Positions 9,570 to 18,525 of a stretch of 64,000 bases of DNA are shown in pieces. The stretch's first letter is position 1. Every line of letters starts with the position of its first letter. The position numbers and the translations under genes are program-made. The stretch comes from Pseudomonas sp. B21-023. Lineage in GTDB: Bacteria > Pseudomonadota > Gammaproteobacteria > Pseudomonadales > Pseudomonadaceae. Location of the stretch: contig NZ_CP087190.1 in the NCBI RefSeq assembly GCF_024749165.1, positions 2,763,501-2,827,500 of the forward strand, given 5' to 3'. The notes below the pieces were generated by a model, which was not told where the DNA came from, did not search any database, and saw only the letters and a list, made by a program, of their open reading frames with translations.

Positions 9570-10694
9570 ATGGGGCGGCCCTGCACGTTCGGCATCGAGG
9601 AGGAGTACCTGCTGGTGGCGCTGGACAGTGGCCGGGTGCTGTCCTCGCCGTCGACGGCACTGATCCGTCTGTGCCGTGAGGTGCTGGGGCCGTGTTTCGC
9701 CGAAGAGATGTTCCGCAGCCAGATCGAGCTGGCCTCGCCGGTGTTCGAGACGCTGCGCCAGGCCCGCACCTTCGTTACCGAGCAACGCCAGCGCCTGAGC
9801 CAGGCGCTGGCCGCCGAGGGGGCTGGTCTGTACTGTGCGGCAAGCCACCCCAGCGCCCAGTGGTTGCGCCAGCATCCACGCGCAACGCCGCACTTTCGCC
9901 AGTTGTTCGACGACTACCGGCTGGTGGCCCGGCGCAGCTTGTTGAACGGCCTGCACGTGCATGTCGGGGTGCCACCGGGCCTGGATCGCATGCAGGTGAT
10001 CAACCGGGTCCTGTACTGGCTGCCCTTGCTGTTGTCGCTCAGCACCTCATCTCCCTACTGGTGCGGCCAGGACACCGGCTACATGAGCTACCGCCGCGTG
10101 GTGTGCGGGGAATGGCCGCACATGGGCCTGCCGGAACCGCTGCCGGACTGGAGCGCCTACGAGCGTTATCGCGCGCTGTTGCAACGCAGCGGCACGTTGG
10201 CCGAGGACGGCGACTTCTGGTGGGCGATCAGACCTTCACGGCGTTTTCCGACCGTCGAATTGCGCATCTGCGACGGCTGTCCGCGGCTGGAGGATGCCTT
10301 GGCCATCGCCGGCCTGTTTCGCCATCTCGTCGAGCATGCGCTGGGGCGGCACGCTGGCGCCGCCAGCCGGGAAATGCGCTGGATCACCCAGGAGAACTAC
10401 TGGCGCGCCATGCGTCATGGCCGTCTTGCCACCTTCATTGGTGTTCATGACCAGCACCCGGTGAATGCCGAAGTCTGGCTGACGCAGTTACAGACGCAAT
10501 GCCCGGCCGACACTGCCGATGCCGAGCGTTCTTTCCTGCACGCCCGGCGCATCCTGCGCGACGGCAGCAGTGCCGATCGCCAGCGCCAAGCCTATGGGTT
10601 GGCCCGCGAGCAAGGCCTGGATGAGGGTTTGGCAATGCGCAGCGTGGTCAGGCAGGTGATGGACGACCACCTGTCGGCGATGGGCCCAGCTTGA
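9570..10694 (+). CDS. ybdK: Carboxylate-amine ligase of the GCS2 family (YbdK-like)
   Basis: This 374-aa ATP-dependent ligase has the GCS2 start [10 protein letters not shown] and the central [12 protein letters not shown]. In E. coli YbdK shows weak glutamate-cysteine ligase activity, but the family makes varied amide bonds. It lies 4 bp behind the methyltransferase gene, so diiron enzyme, methyltransferase and ligase form one unit. YbdK function in pseudomonads is not settled, and true glutathione synthesis by this protein is unlikely because pseudomonads have GshA. Confidence 0.8.
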   Translation: MGRPCTFGIEEEYLLVALDSGRVLSSPSTALIRLCREVLGPCFAEEMFRSQIELASPVFETLRQARTFVTEQRQRLSQALAAEGAGLYCAASHPSAQWLRQHPRATPHFRQLFDDYRLVARRSLLNGLHVHVGVPPGLDRMQVINRVLYWLPLLLSLSTSSPYWCGQDTGYMSYRRVVCGEWPHMGLPEPLPDWSAYERYRALLQRSGTLAEDGDFWWAIRPSRRFPTVELRICDGCPRLEDALAIAGLFRHLVEHALGRHAGAASREMRWITQENYWRAMRHGRLATFIGVHDQHPVNAEVWLTQLQTQCPADTADAERSFLHARRILRDGSSADRQRQAYGLAREQGLDEGLAMRSVVRQVMDDHLSAMGPA

Positions 10695-10837
10695 GCAAAC
10701 CATCCATCAGCCGGTTGCCTCGAAACTTGTGTGGTCCTCGTGCGGTGCCAGACCGCTTCCACGTGACGAACAGGACCTGTATGCGGGCTTGCCCCGCGCC
10801 AGACCTTACGCAGCCATTACCCGAAGGAGTCCAGCCG

Positions 10838-11743
10838 ATGCCCCGCAAGCCCCAGGACCAGTTCACCCTGCAGAACCCCCTGACCCAGTATCCGCATCCG
10901 CCATTCCCCGCCCAGCATCAACCGGCCCCAGGCCTGGATGCGCACATGCAACCCAAGCCCGACCACGGCGAAACCACCTACAAGGGTTTCGGCCGCCTGG
11001 CCGGCCGGCGCGCCCTGATCACCGGCGCCGATTCGGGTATCGGCCGGGCCGTGGCCATTGCTTTCGCCCGGGAGGGCGCCGACATCGCCCTCAATTATTT
11101 GCCGACCGAGGAGCGCGACGCCCGCGAAGTGGTGCAGCTTATCGAGGCCGAGGGGCGCAAGGCCGTGGCGTTGCCCGGCGACCTGAAGGATCCGCGCTTC
11201 TGCGGCCAGCTGGTCGACCAGGCTCACGAACGGCTCGGCGGGCTCGACATCCTGGTGAATGTCGCCGGCAAGCAGGAAGCACGCAAGGATATCGGGCAGA
11301 TCACCCACGAGCAGTTCGACCATACGCTGAAGACCAACGTCTACGCGCTGTTCTGGCTGTGTCAGGCCGCCGTGCCGCTGATGCCGGCCGGGGCGACCAT
11401 CATCAACACCGCGTCGATCCAGTCCTACCAGCCATCGGCCACGCTGCTCGACTATGCCACCACCAAGGCCGCCATCGTCGCCTTCACCAAGGCCCTGGCC
11501 AAGCAGGTGATCGAGCGCGGCATCCGGGTCAACGCGGTGGCCCCCGGGCCGATCTGGACCGTGCTGCAGCCCAGTGGCGGGCAGCCACCGGAGAAGATCC
11601 CCGACTTCGGCGGGCACACGCCGATGAAACGCCCGGGCCAGCCCGCCGAGTGCGCGCCGTTGTACGTGCTGCTGGCCAGCCAGGAGTCGAGCTACATCAC
11701 CGGCGAGATTTTCGGCGTCACCGGGGGCAATCCGCTGCCGTAG
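10838..11743 (+). CDS. SDR-family oxidoreductase, YghA-like
   Basis: This 301-aa NAD(P)-dependent short-chain dehydrogenase has an N-terminal extension of about 50 residues typical of the YghA/general-stress group. It carries [12 protein letters not shown] (cofactor binding), NVAGKQ, the catalytic serine in [16 protein letters not shown] (YxxxK) and the C-terminal GEIFGVTGG. The start is MPRKPQDQ, with AAGGAG 9 bp upstream. Homologues are induced by stress in many bacteria; the natural substrate is unknown. It is separated from ybdK by 143 bp and may have its own promoter. Confidence 0.85.
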   Translation: MPRKPQDQFTLQNPLTQYPHPPFPAQHQPAPGLDAHMQPKPDHGETTYKGFGRLAGRRALITGADSGIGRAVAIAFAREGADIALNYLPTEERDAREVVQLIEAEGRKAVALPGDLKDPRFCGQLVDQAHERLGGLDILVNVAGKQEARKDIGQITHEQFDHTLKTNVYALFWLCQAAVPLMPAGATIINTASIQSYQPSATLLDYATTKAAIVAFTKALAKQVIERGIRVNAVAPGPIWTVLQPSGGQPPEKIPDFGGHTPMKRPGQPAECAPLYVLLASQESSYITGEIFGVTGGNPLP

Positions 11744-11824
11744 GGCAAAGCCGAATAAACCTTCCGCGCGCCGCGCAGTCAGTCCTTGTAAGCGCCCCGT
11801 CGATGTGGGCCAAGGAGGTGGCTG

Positions 11825-11962
11825 ATGAAACTCGTCTGCCTGCTGCGTGGCTGCCAATGGCGCAGCCTGTTGTTCCATGAAGTCGCCGGGCTGCAATGCC
11901 ACTGCTGCGAACGCTGCGGTGCGTTGCGTTACAGCCAGCCCGGCCTGACCCCGAACACTTAG
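11825..11962 (+). CDS. Cys-rich mini-protein
   Basis: A 45-aa ORF has an excellent AAGGAGG site 7 bp before the ATG. It reads MKLVCLLRGCQW then LQCHCCERCGALRYSQPG. The C-H-C-C-x-x-C-G cluster suggests a zinc-ribbon-like or metal-binding peptide. Small proteins of this pattern (MKLVCLLRGH...) recur in pseudomonads and their prophages, without known function. It ends 9 bp before ku and is probably co-transcribed with it. Confidence 0.7.
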   Translation: MKLVCLLRGCQWRSLLFHEVAGLQCHCCERCGALRYSQPGLTPNT

Positions 11963-11971
11963 GAGCCAACC

Positions 11972-12808
11972 ATGGCCAGGGCGATCTGGAAAGGCGCGAT
12001 CAGTTTCGGTCTGGTGCACATCCCGGTTTCCCTCAACACCGCGGTGCGCAGCGAGCGGGTGGATTTCGACTGGCTGGACAAGCGCAGCATGGAACCGGTC
12101 GGCTACAAGCGGGTGAACAAGGTCACCGGCAAGGAAATCGACAAGGAAAACATCGTCAAGGGCGTGGAGTACGAGAAGGGCCGTTACGTGGTGATCAGCG
12201 AGGAGGAAATCCGCAAGGCCCGGCCCGAGGCGACCCAGACCATCGATATCTTCTCGTTCGTCGAAGCCGGGGAAATCCCCCTGCAACAGTTCGACACGCC
12301 GTATTACCTGAGCCCGGACCGCCGGGGCGGCAAGGTCTACGCCTTGCTGCGCGAGACCCTGGCCAGCACCGGCAAGGTGGCCTTGGCCACGGTGGTGTTG
12401 CATACCCGCCAGCACCTTGCGCTGCTGCGCCCGCTTGATGAAGCGCTGGTGATGATCACTCTGCGCTGGCCGGAGGAAGTGCGGGGCCTGGAGACACTGG
12501 AGCTGGACAAGAGCGTGACCGACAGCAAGGTCGACAAGCGCGAGCTGGACATGGCCAAACGCCTGGTCGAGGACATGAGCGGGCCGTGGAAGCCCGATGA
12601 CTACCACGACGCGTTCCGCCAGACCATCCTCGACCTGGTCGAGGAGAAGGCCAGCAAGGGCAAGATCGAGACAGTGGAGAAAGGCGAGGGCGTCACGGCG
12701 GAGAAGGGCGCGGACATCATCGACCTTACCGAGCTGCTCAAGCGCAGCCTGGGTGGCAAGAGCAAGGCGAAAAAGCCTGCGGCCAAGCGCCCACGCAAGG
12801 CGTCGTGA
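11972..12808 (+). CDS. ku: Ku, non-homologous end-joining DNA-end-binding protein
   Basis: This 278-aa homodimeric bacterial Ku threads onto DNA double-strand ends and recruits LigD. The family start MARAIWKGAISFGLVHIPVS is intact. The Ku core covers residues ~1-200 (GYKRVNKVTGKE, ETLASTGKVALATVVL) and is followed by a Lys-rich C-terminal tail (GGKSKAKKPAAKRPRKAS) that binds DNA. The partner ligD lies 3 kb away in convergent orientation, with an unrelated four-gene set between them. In pseudomonads this system serves stationary-phase and desiccation repair. Confidence 0.95.
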   Translation: MARAIWKGAISFGLVHIPVSLNTAVRSERVDFDWLDKRSMEPVGYKRVNKVTGKEIDKENIVKGVEYEKGRYVVISEEEIRKARPEATQTIDIFSFVEAGEIPLQQFDTPYYLSPDRRGGKVYALLRETLASTGKVALATVVLHTRQHLALLRPLDEALVMITLRWPEEVRGLETLELDKSVTDSKVDKRELDMAKRLVEDMSGPWKPDDYHDAFRQTILDLVEEKASKGKIETVEKGEGVTAEKGADIIDLTELLKRSLGGKSKAKKPAAKRPRKAS

Positions 12809-12821
12809 TCCGAGCGCCGTT

Positions 12822-13484
12822 CTACGGGATCTGGCCTTCCAATCCGCTGAGGTAATCGCCGAATCCCTGCCGCGCCCGGCTGTCCCTGCGGCTGCTGGTG
12901 GCCACGCTGTGCCTGGCGGTCCAGACGATCTGCGCGCCGATGGCTTCCAGTGCCAGCACCAGTTGCACATCCTCGTGGGCCGGCAGCGGCTGGAAACCGC
13001 CGACCTTGGCATAGGCCTTGGCGCATACCCCAAGGTTGGCGCCGTGAATATGCCGGTGGCCTTCCATTGCCTGGTAGCGGCTGTGGTACAGCTGACGCAA
13101 GGTGGCACCCTGCCAGGGTTGCCAGCGCTCGATATGTACCGTGCCGCACACCGCGTCGGCATGCCATTGCAGCTGTGAAAGCAGCCAGTGGCCAGGCACG
13201 CGGCTGTCGGCATCGGTGAATGCCAGCCACTGGGCGCCGCGCTCGATCATCCACGCCGCCCCCAGGCGTCGGGCGATGCCGACATTGCCGGCCTCCAGCG
13301 CCAGCGTGTGCACGCCATGGTGCCTGGCGATGCGCGCGCTGGCATCGGTACAGCGATCGAGCACCACCAGCACCTCGACCTCCAGGCCCGCGGCTTCGGC
13401 CCGCGCAGCTGCCACCCGCACGGCCTTCAGGCAGTGTCCGAGGCGCCGGGCCTCGTTATGGGCGGGAATGATCACCGCGATCAT
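12822..13484 (-). CDS. Family 2 glycosyltransferase
   Basis: This 220-aa GT-A protein starts MIAVIIPAHNEARRLG and has the nucleotide-sugar metal motif FTDADSRVP (DxD). The acceptor region is HGANLGVCAKAYAKVGGF and AHEDVQLVLALE (ED motif). No membrane helix is visible, so it is a cytosolic or peripheral transferase that adds one sugar to a small acceptor. It overlaps the methyltransferase gene by 4 bp and is the last gene of the leftward operon that begins with ligD. It converges on ku with only 13 bp between stops. Confidence 0.8.
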   Translation of the reverse strand: MIAVIIPAHNEARRLGHCLKAVRVAAARAEAAGLEVEVLVVLDRCTDASARIARHHGVHTLALEAGNVGIARRLGAAWMIERGAQWLAFTDADSRVPGHWLLSQLQWHADAVCGTVHIERWQPWQGATLRQLYHSRYQAMEGHRHIHGANLGVCAKAYAKVGGFQPLPAHEDVQLVLALEAIGAQIVWTARHSVATSSRRDSRARQGFGDYLSGLEGQIP

Positions 13485-14080
13485 GGGCAAATCTCGTCCA
13501 GGTCGACCACCCGGGGCTGGCACGACCAGTACTCGAGCAGGAAGTCCGCCTCCTCATGGCGCAACTGCGGATACAGCGGCAGGTGCCTGGCCAGCAGGGC
13601 GTGCACTTGGCCGCCGTCCTGGGGGCAGCCGGCAATCGGATGGCGCCAGTGGCAGGCCAGCAATCCGCCGTCGCCAGCCAGGCAGGCCACGGACTGTTCA
13701 ATCACCTGCAACCAGTCGGTGGGGTCGAGGTAGTAGCCGATCTCGCTGAGCACGATCAGGTCGAACTGCCCGCCCGGCCAATCGCCCGGCAGGTGCCCCT
13801 GTTCGACGCGGGCATGATCGACCCCTGCCAGGCGTTGCCGGGCCAGCCTGACGGCAGTGGCGTCGATGTCCTGGCACAGCAGGCTGGCGCAGCGCTCGGC
13901 CAGCAGCACGCTCAGCTCGCCGTTGGCGCAGGCCGGCTCGAACACCCGGCCGTAGCACTGGCTGGGCAGGCTGGCCATCGCCAGGTCGCGCTTGCGACGT
14001 TCGTACCAGCGGGTGCGAAAGGCCCAGGGATCGTCGTTGCCGGCATACAGGTCGGCGAAATACTGCGCGTCGAGGCTCAT
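13481..14080 (-). CDS. NodS-like SAM-dependent methyltransferase
   Basis: This 199-aa class I methyltransferase resembles NodS, which N-methylates de-N-acetylated chitooligosaccharides. It opens with NDDPWAFRTRWYERRKRD, and its motif I is degenerate (VFEPACANGELSVLLA). The acidic loop is CQDIDATAV and post-I is FDLIVLSEIGYYL. It sits between a PIG-L deacetylase gene (10 bp upstream) and a glycosyltransferase gene (4-bp overlap). That context fits methylation of an amine freed by the deacetylase. The substrate is inference. Confidence 0.75.
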   Translation of the reverse strand: MSLDAQYFADLYAGNDDPWAFRTRWYERRKRDLAMASLPSQCYGRVFEPACANGELSVLLAERCASLLCQDIDATAVRLARQRLAGVDHARVEQGHLPGDWPGGQFDLIVLSEIGYYLDPTDWLQVIEQSVACLAGDGGLLACHWRHPIAGCPQDGGQVHALLARHLPLYPQLRHEEADFLLEYWSCQPRVVDLDEICP

Positions 14081-14090
14081 GGCGACTCCA

Positions 14091-14846
14091 TTACAGGAAG
14101 ACCAGTTCGAAAGGCTGCAACAGGCAGGTCTGCAGGGTGACGGGCAGCACCGGCGGATGCTCCCCGTCTGGCTGCAACTGGCTGGCGTGGGCGGCCAAGG
14201 CCTGGCGTTTGCGCGCCAGGCGGGTGTCGTCGAGCTGTACCCGATGGGCCTGGGGCCAGGGCAGGCGCGGGTCATCGGGCGTTGCCCAATGCCACGCCCA
14301 CACCGGGACCTCGGCCAGTTGTACCCGGCGTGCCTGGGCCGCCTGGGCAGCAGCGCGGCCGGCCGCCTCGTGGTCGCAGTGGCCGTCACCGCGCCAGGTG
14401 GTCAGCAGCAGGTCATCCGGTTCGAGCAGTTGCTCCAGGTAGTTGGCCAGGAACGCTTCATCGCGGGGCAGGGCGCCGTCCTTGAGGTTCAGGCGCCGCC
14501 AGTCCAGGCGGTTGAGGTCCAGATCAAGCTGTTGCAGGGCGTGCCGGCTTTCCTGGGGGCGCTGGTGGCGCAGACGGTGCTCGGTCCAGTGGGCGGAATG
14601 GGGATGGCTGCCTTCGCCGTTGGTGGCGGAAATCAGCACCAGGTCCTGCTCGCGCCCGTGGAAACCGGCCAGCAGTCCGCCGGCCATGAGGATTTCATCG
14701 TCCGGGTGGGGGGCCAGCAACACCAGGCGCCGGCCGGGGGGACAGAGCTGTTCGGGCTTGAGCCACTTGGCGCGGGCCAGGTGCGCGGATTGCTGCCAGT
14801 CGCGCCAAGGGGTGCCGGCAGCCGCCTGGATACGGTTCTCGCTCAT
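14091..14846 (-). CDS. PIG-L family N-deacetylase
   Basis: This 251-aa zinc-dependent deacetylase has the LmbE/PIG-L signature LLAPHPDDEILMAGG (zinc-binding HPDDE), SATNGEGSHP and the second metal motif WRGDGHCDHEAAGRA. Relatives remove acetyl groups from GlcNAc-containing glycolipids, mycothiol or bacillithiol precursors and antibiotics. It overlaps the acyl-CoA dehydrogenase gene by 4 bp and precedes the methyltransferase gene by 10 bp. The deacetylated substrate is unknown. Confidence 0.85.
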   Translation of the reverse strand: MSENRIQAAAGTPWRDWQQSAHLARAKWLKPEQLCPPGRRLVLLAPHPDDEILMAGGLLAGFHGREQDLVLISATNGEGSHPHSAHWTEHRLRHQRPQESRHALQQLDLDLNRLDWRRLNLKDGALPRDEAFLANYLEQLLEPDDLLLTTWRGDGHCDHEAAGRAAAQAAQARRVQLAEVPVWAWHWATPDDPRLPWPQAHRVQLDDTRLARKRQALAAHASQLQPDGEHPPVLPVTLQTCLLQPFELVFL

Positions 14847-15883
14847 AGCTGCCAGGCTCCCGCCGGCATGCCGGTCACTTGCCTGCCCAGTTCGGCCAGA
14901 TCGCGTTCGGCATGGCTCTGGCGCAGGTAGACCGGCAGGTCGGCGCTGAGCCGGGCGAAATGACTGCTGCGACAGAAGGGCGTGGCACCCAGCGCCCTGC
15001 CGACATGGCGGATCACCTGCTCGACCGCCTGTTCGACCTGGGCGCGGGCGCGGCGCACTTCGAAGCTGGCGTCGGCATGGGGCTGCTGGTCGATCCAGGC
15101 GGCGCATTCGCGAAGCGCGGCGCGGGCGCCGTACAAGGCGGCATCCACCGCTCCCAGATGGGCATCGGCGTGCGGATCGGGCCGAGGCATGCGGCAATGC
15201 TCGCGCAGGTAGTCGGCCAAGGCCTCGGCCGCGCCGTACCAGCACGCGGCGATGCCGGCGCCGCCATGCCAGAAACCAGGACGTGCCAGGTACTGGCCGG
15301 GCAGGCCGACGGCCAGCCCGGGCGTGTCGTCGAATTCGATGCTGACGCTGGTGGTGGTGGCCATGCCCACCGCCTGCCACTGGTCGGCCTGGATGCGCTG
15401 GCTGGGGTGCGACAACTCGATGGCCACCAGCTGCGGTTGGTCATTCTCCCATGCAGTTATCAGTGCCCGGTCGATCTGCAGCGCGCCCGAGCACCAGGCC
15501 TTGCGCCCTTGCAGACGTACCTGCCCGTCGTGCCGTTCGACGATACGGGCACGGGCATCCGGCGGCTCTGCGGCCCACACGCCCCAGATCCCGTCCTGGG
15601 CGTGGTGGGCCGCACCGCATTCGGCCAGGATCGCCAAGGCATCGGTATGGCCTTCATAGAGTTTGGCCAGGGTCAGGTCGCAACCGGCTACCCGCGCGAG
15701 CGTCTGCCAGCGCTTGAGGGTCTGGCCCTGGCCGGGCAGGGGCAACAGGTCGAGGTGGTCGGCCTGCATGGCCTGCAGCAGCTCCGGCAGCAAGGTGTCG
15801 AGGTCGATGGCCTGCGGTCGGGCGCCGAAGCGGCGCAGCAGGCGGTCGAGGTTGGTCAGGTCGAAGTCCTGGATGATGCTCAT
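14843..15883 (-). CDS. Acyl-CoA dehydrogenase-like protein
   Basis: This 346-aa protein has acyl-CoA dehydrogenase-like blocks: WGVWAAEPP (flavin/substrate loop), QGRKAWCSGA, the beta domain WQAVGMATTTSVSIEFDDTP and a helical C-terminal domain. It lacks the usual catalytic glutamate segment that I can recognise, and the N-terminal helical domain is short, so it may oxidise an unusual substrate. Its start codon lies 19 bp after the ligD stop, and it overlaps the deacetylase gene by 4 bp. Confidence 0.75.
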   Translation of the reverse strand: MSIIQDFDLTNLDRLLRRFGARPQAIDLDTLLPELLQAMQADHLDLLPLPGQGQTLKRWQTLARVAGCDLTLAKLYEGHTDALAILAECGAAHHAQDGIWGVWAAEPPDARARIVERHDGQVRLQGRKAWCSGALQIDRALITAWENDQPQLVAIELSHPSQRIQADQWQAVGMATTTSVSIEFDDTPGLAVGLPGQYLARPGFWHGGAGIAACWYGAAEALADYLREHCRMPRPDPHADAHLGAVDAALYGARAALRECAAWIDQQPHADASFEVRRARAQVEQAVEQVIRHVGRALGATPFCRSSHFARLSADLPVYLRQSHAERDLAELGRQVTGMPAGAWQL

Positions 15884-15902
15884 GAATACGTTCCCCTTGG
15901 CC

Positions 15903-18368
15903 TCAGTCAATGCCCAGCTGTTTGCGCATGCGCACGGTGATGGACTGCCGGGTCTTGGCCATGTCCGCCCAAGGGTCGTCCACCTCGGCCAGCCGCGCCT
16001 GCAGATTGCCGATGTGCCACTGGTTGGCGCCTTTGAGCTGGGTCAGCTCTTCGCGCCAGATCGGCACCGACACCGGCAGCCCCTCGCGGGCACGCAGCGA
16101 ATACGCCGCGACCGTTGTGGCGCCCTTGCCGTTGCGCAGGTAGTCGATGAAGATCCGCCCGACCCGGTTACGGGGCCCGGAGACGGCGCTGAGCCGCTCC
16201 GGGAACAGGCCCGCCATATGCTCGACGAGGGCATGGCTGAAGTCCTTCACTTCGTCCCAACCGGCGCGGCGGGTCAGCGGCACCACCAGGTGCATGCCCT
16301 TGCCGCCACTGGTCTTGAGGAACACCTTCAGGCCCAGCTCATCGAGCAGGGTGAGGGTCAGTTGGGTCGCTTCGAGCATGGCTTTCCAGGGCAGTGCCGG
16401 ATCGGGGTCGAGGTCGAGGACGAAGCGGTCGGGCTTGTCGAAATCCTTGTCGGTGGCATTCCAGGTGTGCAGTTCGAGCATGTTCATCTGCACCGCGCCC
16501 AACAGGCTGTCGGCGCGGTTGAGCACCATCGCCGCCTGGCCGGCCTGCGCCTTGCTGTAGCTGCGCACCGCCGGGATGTGCAGCTGGCCGGCATTCTTCT
16601 GGAAGAACAGTTCGCCACCCAGTCCGTCCGGTGCGCGCACCAGCGCCACGGGGCGGTCCTTGAGCTGCGGCAGCAGCCAGTCGGCGACCTGGGCGTAGTA
16701 CTCGGCGACCTGGCGCTTGGTGGTGCCGGTGCTGGCGTCGACCACGCGGTCGGGGTGGGTCAGGCGCAGGCTGCCGAGGGCCTTGGCGGGGGGCTGCGCG
16801 GCGCGCTTGGCGGGCATGGCTCGCTCCAGGTCGATGGCGGTGGCGGGTTTGTCGTCGCGCAGGCCGTGGAACACCGAGTGGCGCACGATGCCTTCGCGTG
16901 TCATCTGGGCGTAGGCGACTTCGGCCAGCAGTTGCGGCTTGAGCCAGTGCACGCCACGGGTGTCGGCGCCGCGGGGCGGCTTGGGCAAGGCCGGCTTGTT
17001 TATTTCCAGGGGCTTGAGACGCGCATGCAGGCTGTCCAGCGTGGTGGCGCTGAAACCGGTGCCGACCTTGCCGGCATAGCGCAGCTGGCCGCTGTCGGTG
17101 TCGTGCAGGGCCAGCAGCAGGGCGCCGAAGCCGTTGCGGCTGCCTTTGGGGTCGGTGTAGCCGACGATCACGAACTCCTGGCGCTGCTGGCACTTGAGCT
17201 TGACCCAATCACTGCTGCGCCGGCCCACGTAGGGGCTGTCGGCGCGCTTGCCGATCAGGCCTTCGAGCTTGAGGCGGCAGGCGCTGTCGAGCAGCGAGTC
17301 GACAGGCTCGGTGAAGTCTGCGGAGAACTTGAGGAGGTCCGACGGCGTGTTTTCCAGCAGTCGGGCCAGGGTGGCACGTCGCGCCTGCAGGGGTAGCGGG
17401 CGAAGGTCCTCGCCACCCAGGTACGGCAGGTCGAACAGGTAATAGGTGATGCGTTCGTCGTGCTCGGTGTCGAAGGCGTTCTGCAAAGCCTGGAAGTCGG
17501 CCACACCCTGTTCGTCGACCACCACCATCTCGCCATCGAGCCAGGCCGAATCAAGCCCCAGCGCTTTCAAGGCCTCGACCTGACGCGGCATCTTCGCACT
17601 CCAGTCGTGGCCATTGCGGGTGAACAGGCGCACATCCTCGCCTTCGATGCGGGCGAGGATGCGGTAGCCGTCGAACTTGACCTCGTAGTGCCAGTCACCG
17701 CTGGGCGGCGAATCGACCAGGGTGGCGAGTTGCGGCTGGAGCTTGTCCGGCAGGGCGACGGGGTTGGCCTTGCGTTTGTTGGCAGTGGCTGTTTTCGCCG
17801 GCCGGCGCGGCAGCAGTGTACGGTCGCTCAGCACACTGTCCGGCAAGGCTTCGACAATGCTGTAGTCGGTTTCGCTGCGGGCCTGGCCATCGTGGGACTT
17901 GACCAGCATCCACTGCTCCTTCTTGCCGGCCAGGTGGGTGCGGAACAGGTTCCAGACGCCCGACAGTTTCTCGCCCTGCAGGCGAAAACGCAGCTTGCCC
18001 TTGGCGTAGGCCTGGCGTGGATCGCCCTCGGGCTCCCAGATACCGCGATCCCAGACGATCACGTCACCGGCACCGTAGTGGCCTTCGGGGATATTGCCTT
18101 CGAAGTCGGCGTAGTCCAGCGGGTGATCCTCCACATGCACCGCCAGGCGGCGGACCTTGGGGTCGAGCGAGGGGCCCTTGGGAATGGCCCAGCTTTTCAA
18201 GGTGCCATCGAGTTCCAGGCGAAAGTCGTAGTGCAGGTGGCTGGCGTCGTGTTTCTGGATGCAGAACTGCAAGGCATGGGCCTTGCCCGTGCGGCCGCGC
18301 TTGCCGGCAGGCTCGGGCGTGGCGTTGAAGTCGCGCTTGCGCTGGTACTCCAGCAGGGGCTTGGCCAT
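15903..18368 (-). CDS. ligD: LigD, multifunctional NHEJ DNA ligase
   Basis: This 821-aa protein has the Pseudomonas domain order. The 3'-phosphoesterase (residues ~30-140) shows HLHYDFRLELDG and DYADFEGNIPEGHYGAGDV. The ATP-dependent ligase (~215-510) has the nucleotidyl lysine K231 in YEVKFDGYR, plus WLDGEMVV, GLIGKRADSPY and DWVKLKC. The primase/polymerase (~545-821) has catalytic aspartates in LDLDPDP and SGGKGMHLVVPL. It heals and joins double-strand breaks with Ku. It is the first gene of a leftward operon whose other four genes look like small-molecule or glycolipid enzymes. Confidence 0.96.
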   Translation of the reverse strand: MAKPLLEYQRKRDFNATPEPAGKRGRTGKAHALQFCIQKHDASHLHYDFRLELDGTLKSWAIPKGPSLDPKVRRLAVHVEDHPLDYADFEGNIPEGHYGAGDVIVWDRGIWEPEGDPRQAYAKGKLRFRLQGEKLSGVWNLFRTHLAGKKEQWMLVKSHDGQARSETDYSIVEALPDSVLSDRTLLPRRPAKTATANKRKANPVALPDKLQPQLATLVDSPPSGDWHYEVKFDGYRILARIEGEDVRLFTRNGHDWSAKMPRQVEALKALGLDSAWLDGEMVVVDEQGVADFQALQNAFDTEHDERITYYLFDLPYLGGEDLRPLPLQARRATLARLLENTPSDLLKFSADFTEPVDSLLDSACRLKLEGLIGKRADSPYVGRRSSDWVKLKCQQRQEFVIVGYTDPKGSRNGFGALLLALHDTDSGQLRYAGKVGTGFSATTLDSLHARLKPLEINKPALPKPPRGADTRGVHWLKPQLLAEVAYAQMTREGIVRHSVFHGLRDDKPATAIDLERAMPAKRAAQPPAKALGSLRLTHPDRVVDASTGTTKRQVAEYYAQVADWLLPQLKDRPVALVRAPDGLGGELFFQKNAGQLHIPAVRSYSKAQAGQAAMVLNRADSLLGAVQMNMLELHTWNATDKDFDKPDRFVLDLDPDPALPWKAMLEATQLTLTLLDELGLKVFLKTSGGKGMHLVVPLTRRAGWDEVKDFSHALVEHMAGLFPERLSAVSGPRNRVGRIFIDYLRNGKGATTVAAYSLRAREGLPVSVPIWREELTQLKGANQWHIGNLQARLAEVDDPWADMAKTRQSITVRMRKQLGID

Positions 18369-18525
18369 GGCGGGCTCCGAAACGGTTCGCGGGGTCTCTA
18401 GGTTGGGAGACGAGGGGGCTGGGCGGAGTTCAAAAAAAGCGTGGGCAGGTGCTGCCTGCAGAAACTCTGAATCATTGACTGGCAGGGGGAGTCGACCGAA
18501 TGAGCCCACAAATCGGAGAGCGATC

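Noticed and set aside
9570..10694. Glutamate-cysteine ligase for glutathione synthesis.
   Set aside because: The sequence is of the YbdK/GCS2 branch, not GshA, and its neighbours suggest another amide product.
10817..13213. Open frame of 798 codons on the minus strand across the SDR, mini-protein and Ku genes.
   Set aside because: It lies opposite three well-supported genes and has no family signature. It is a shadow frame produced by codon bias.
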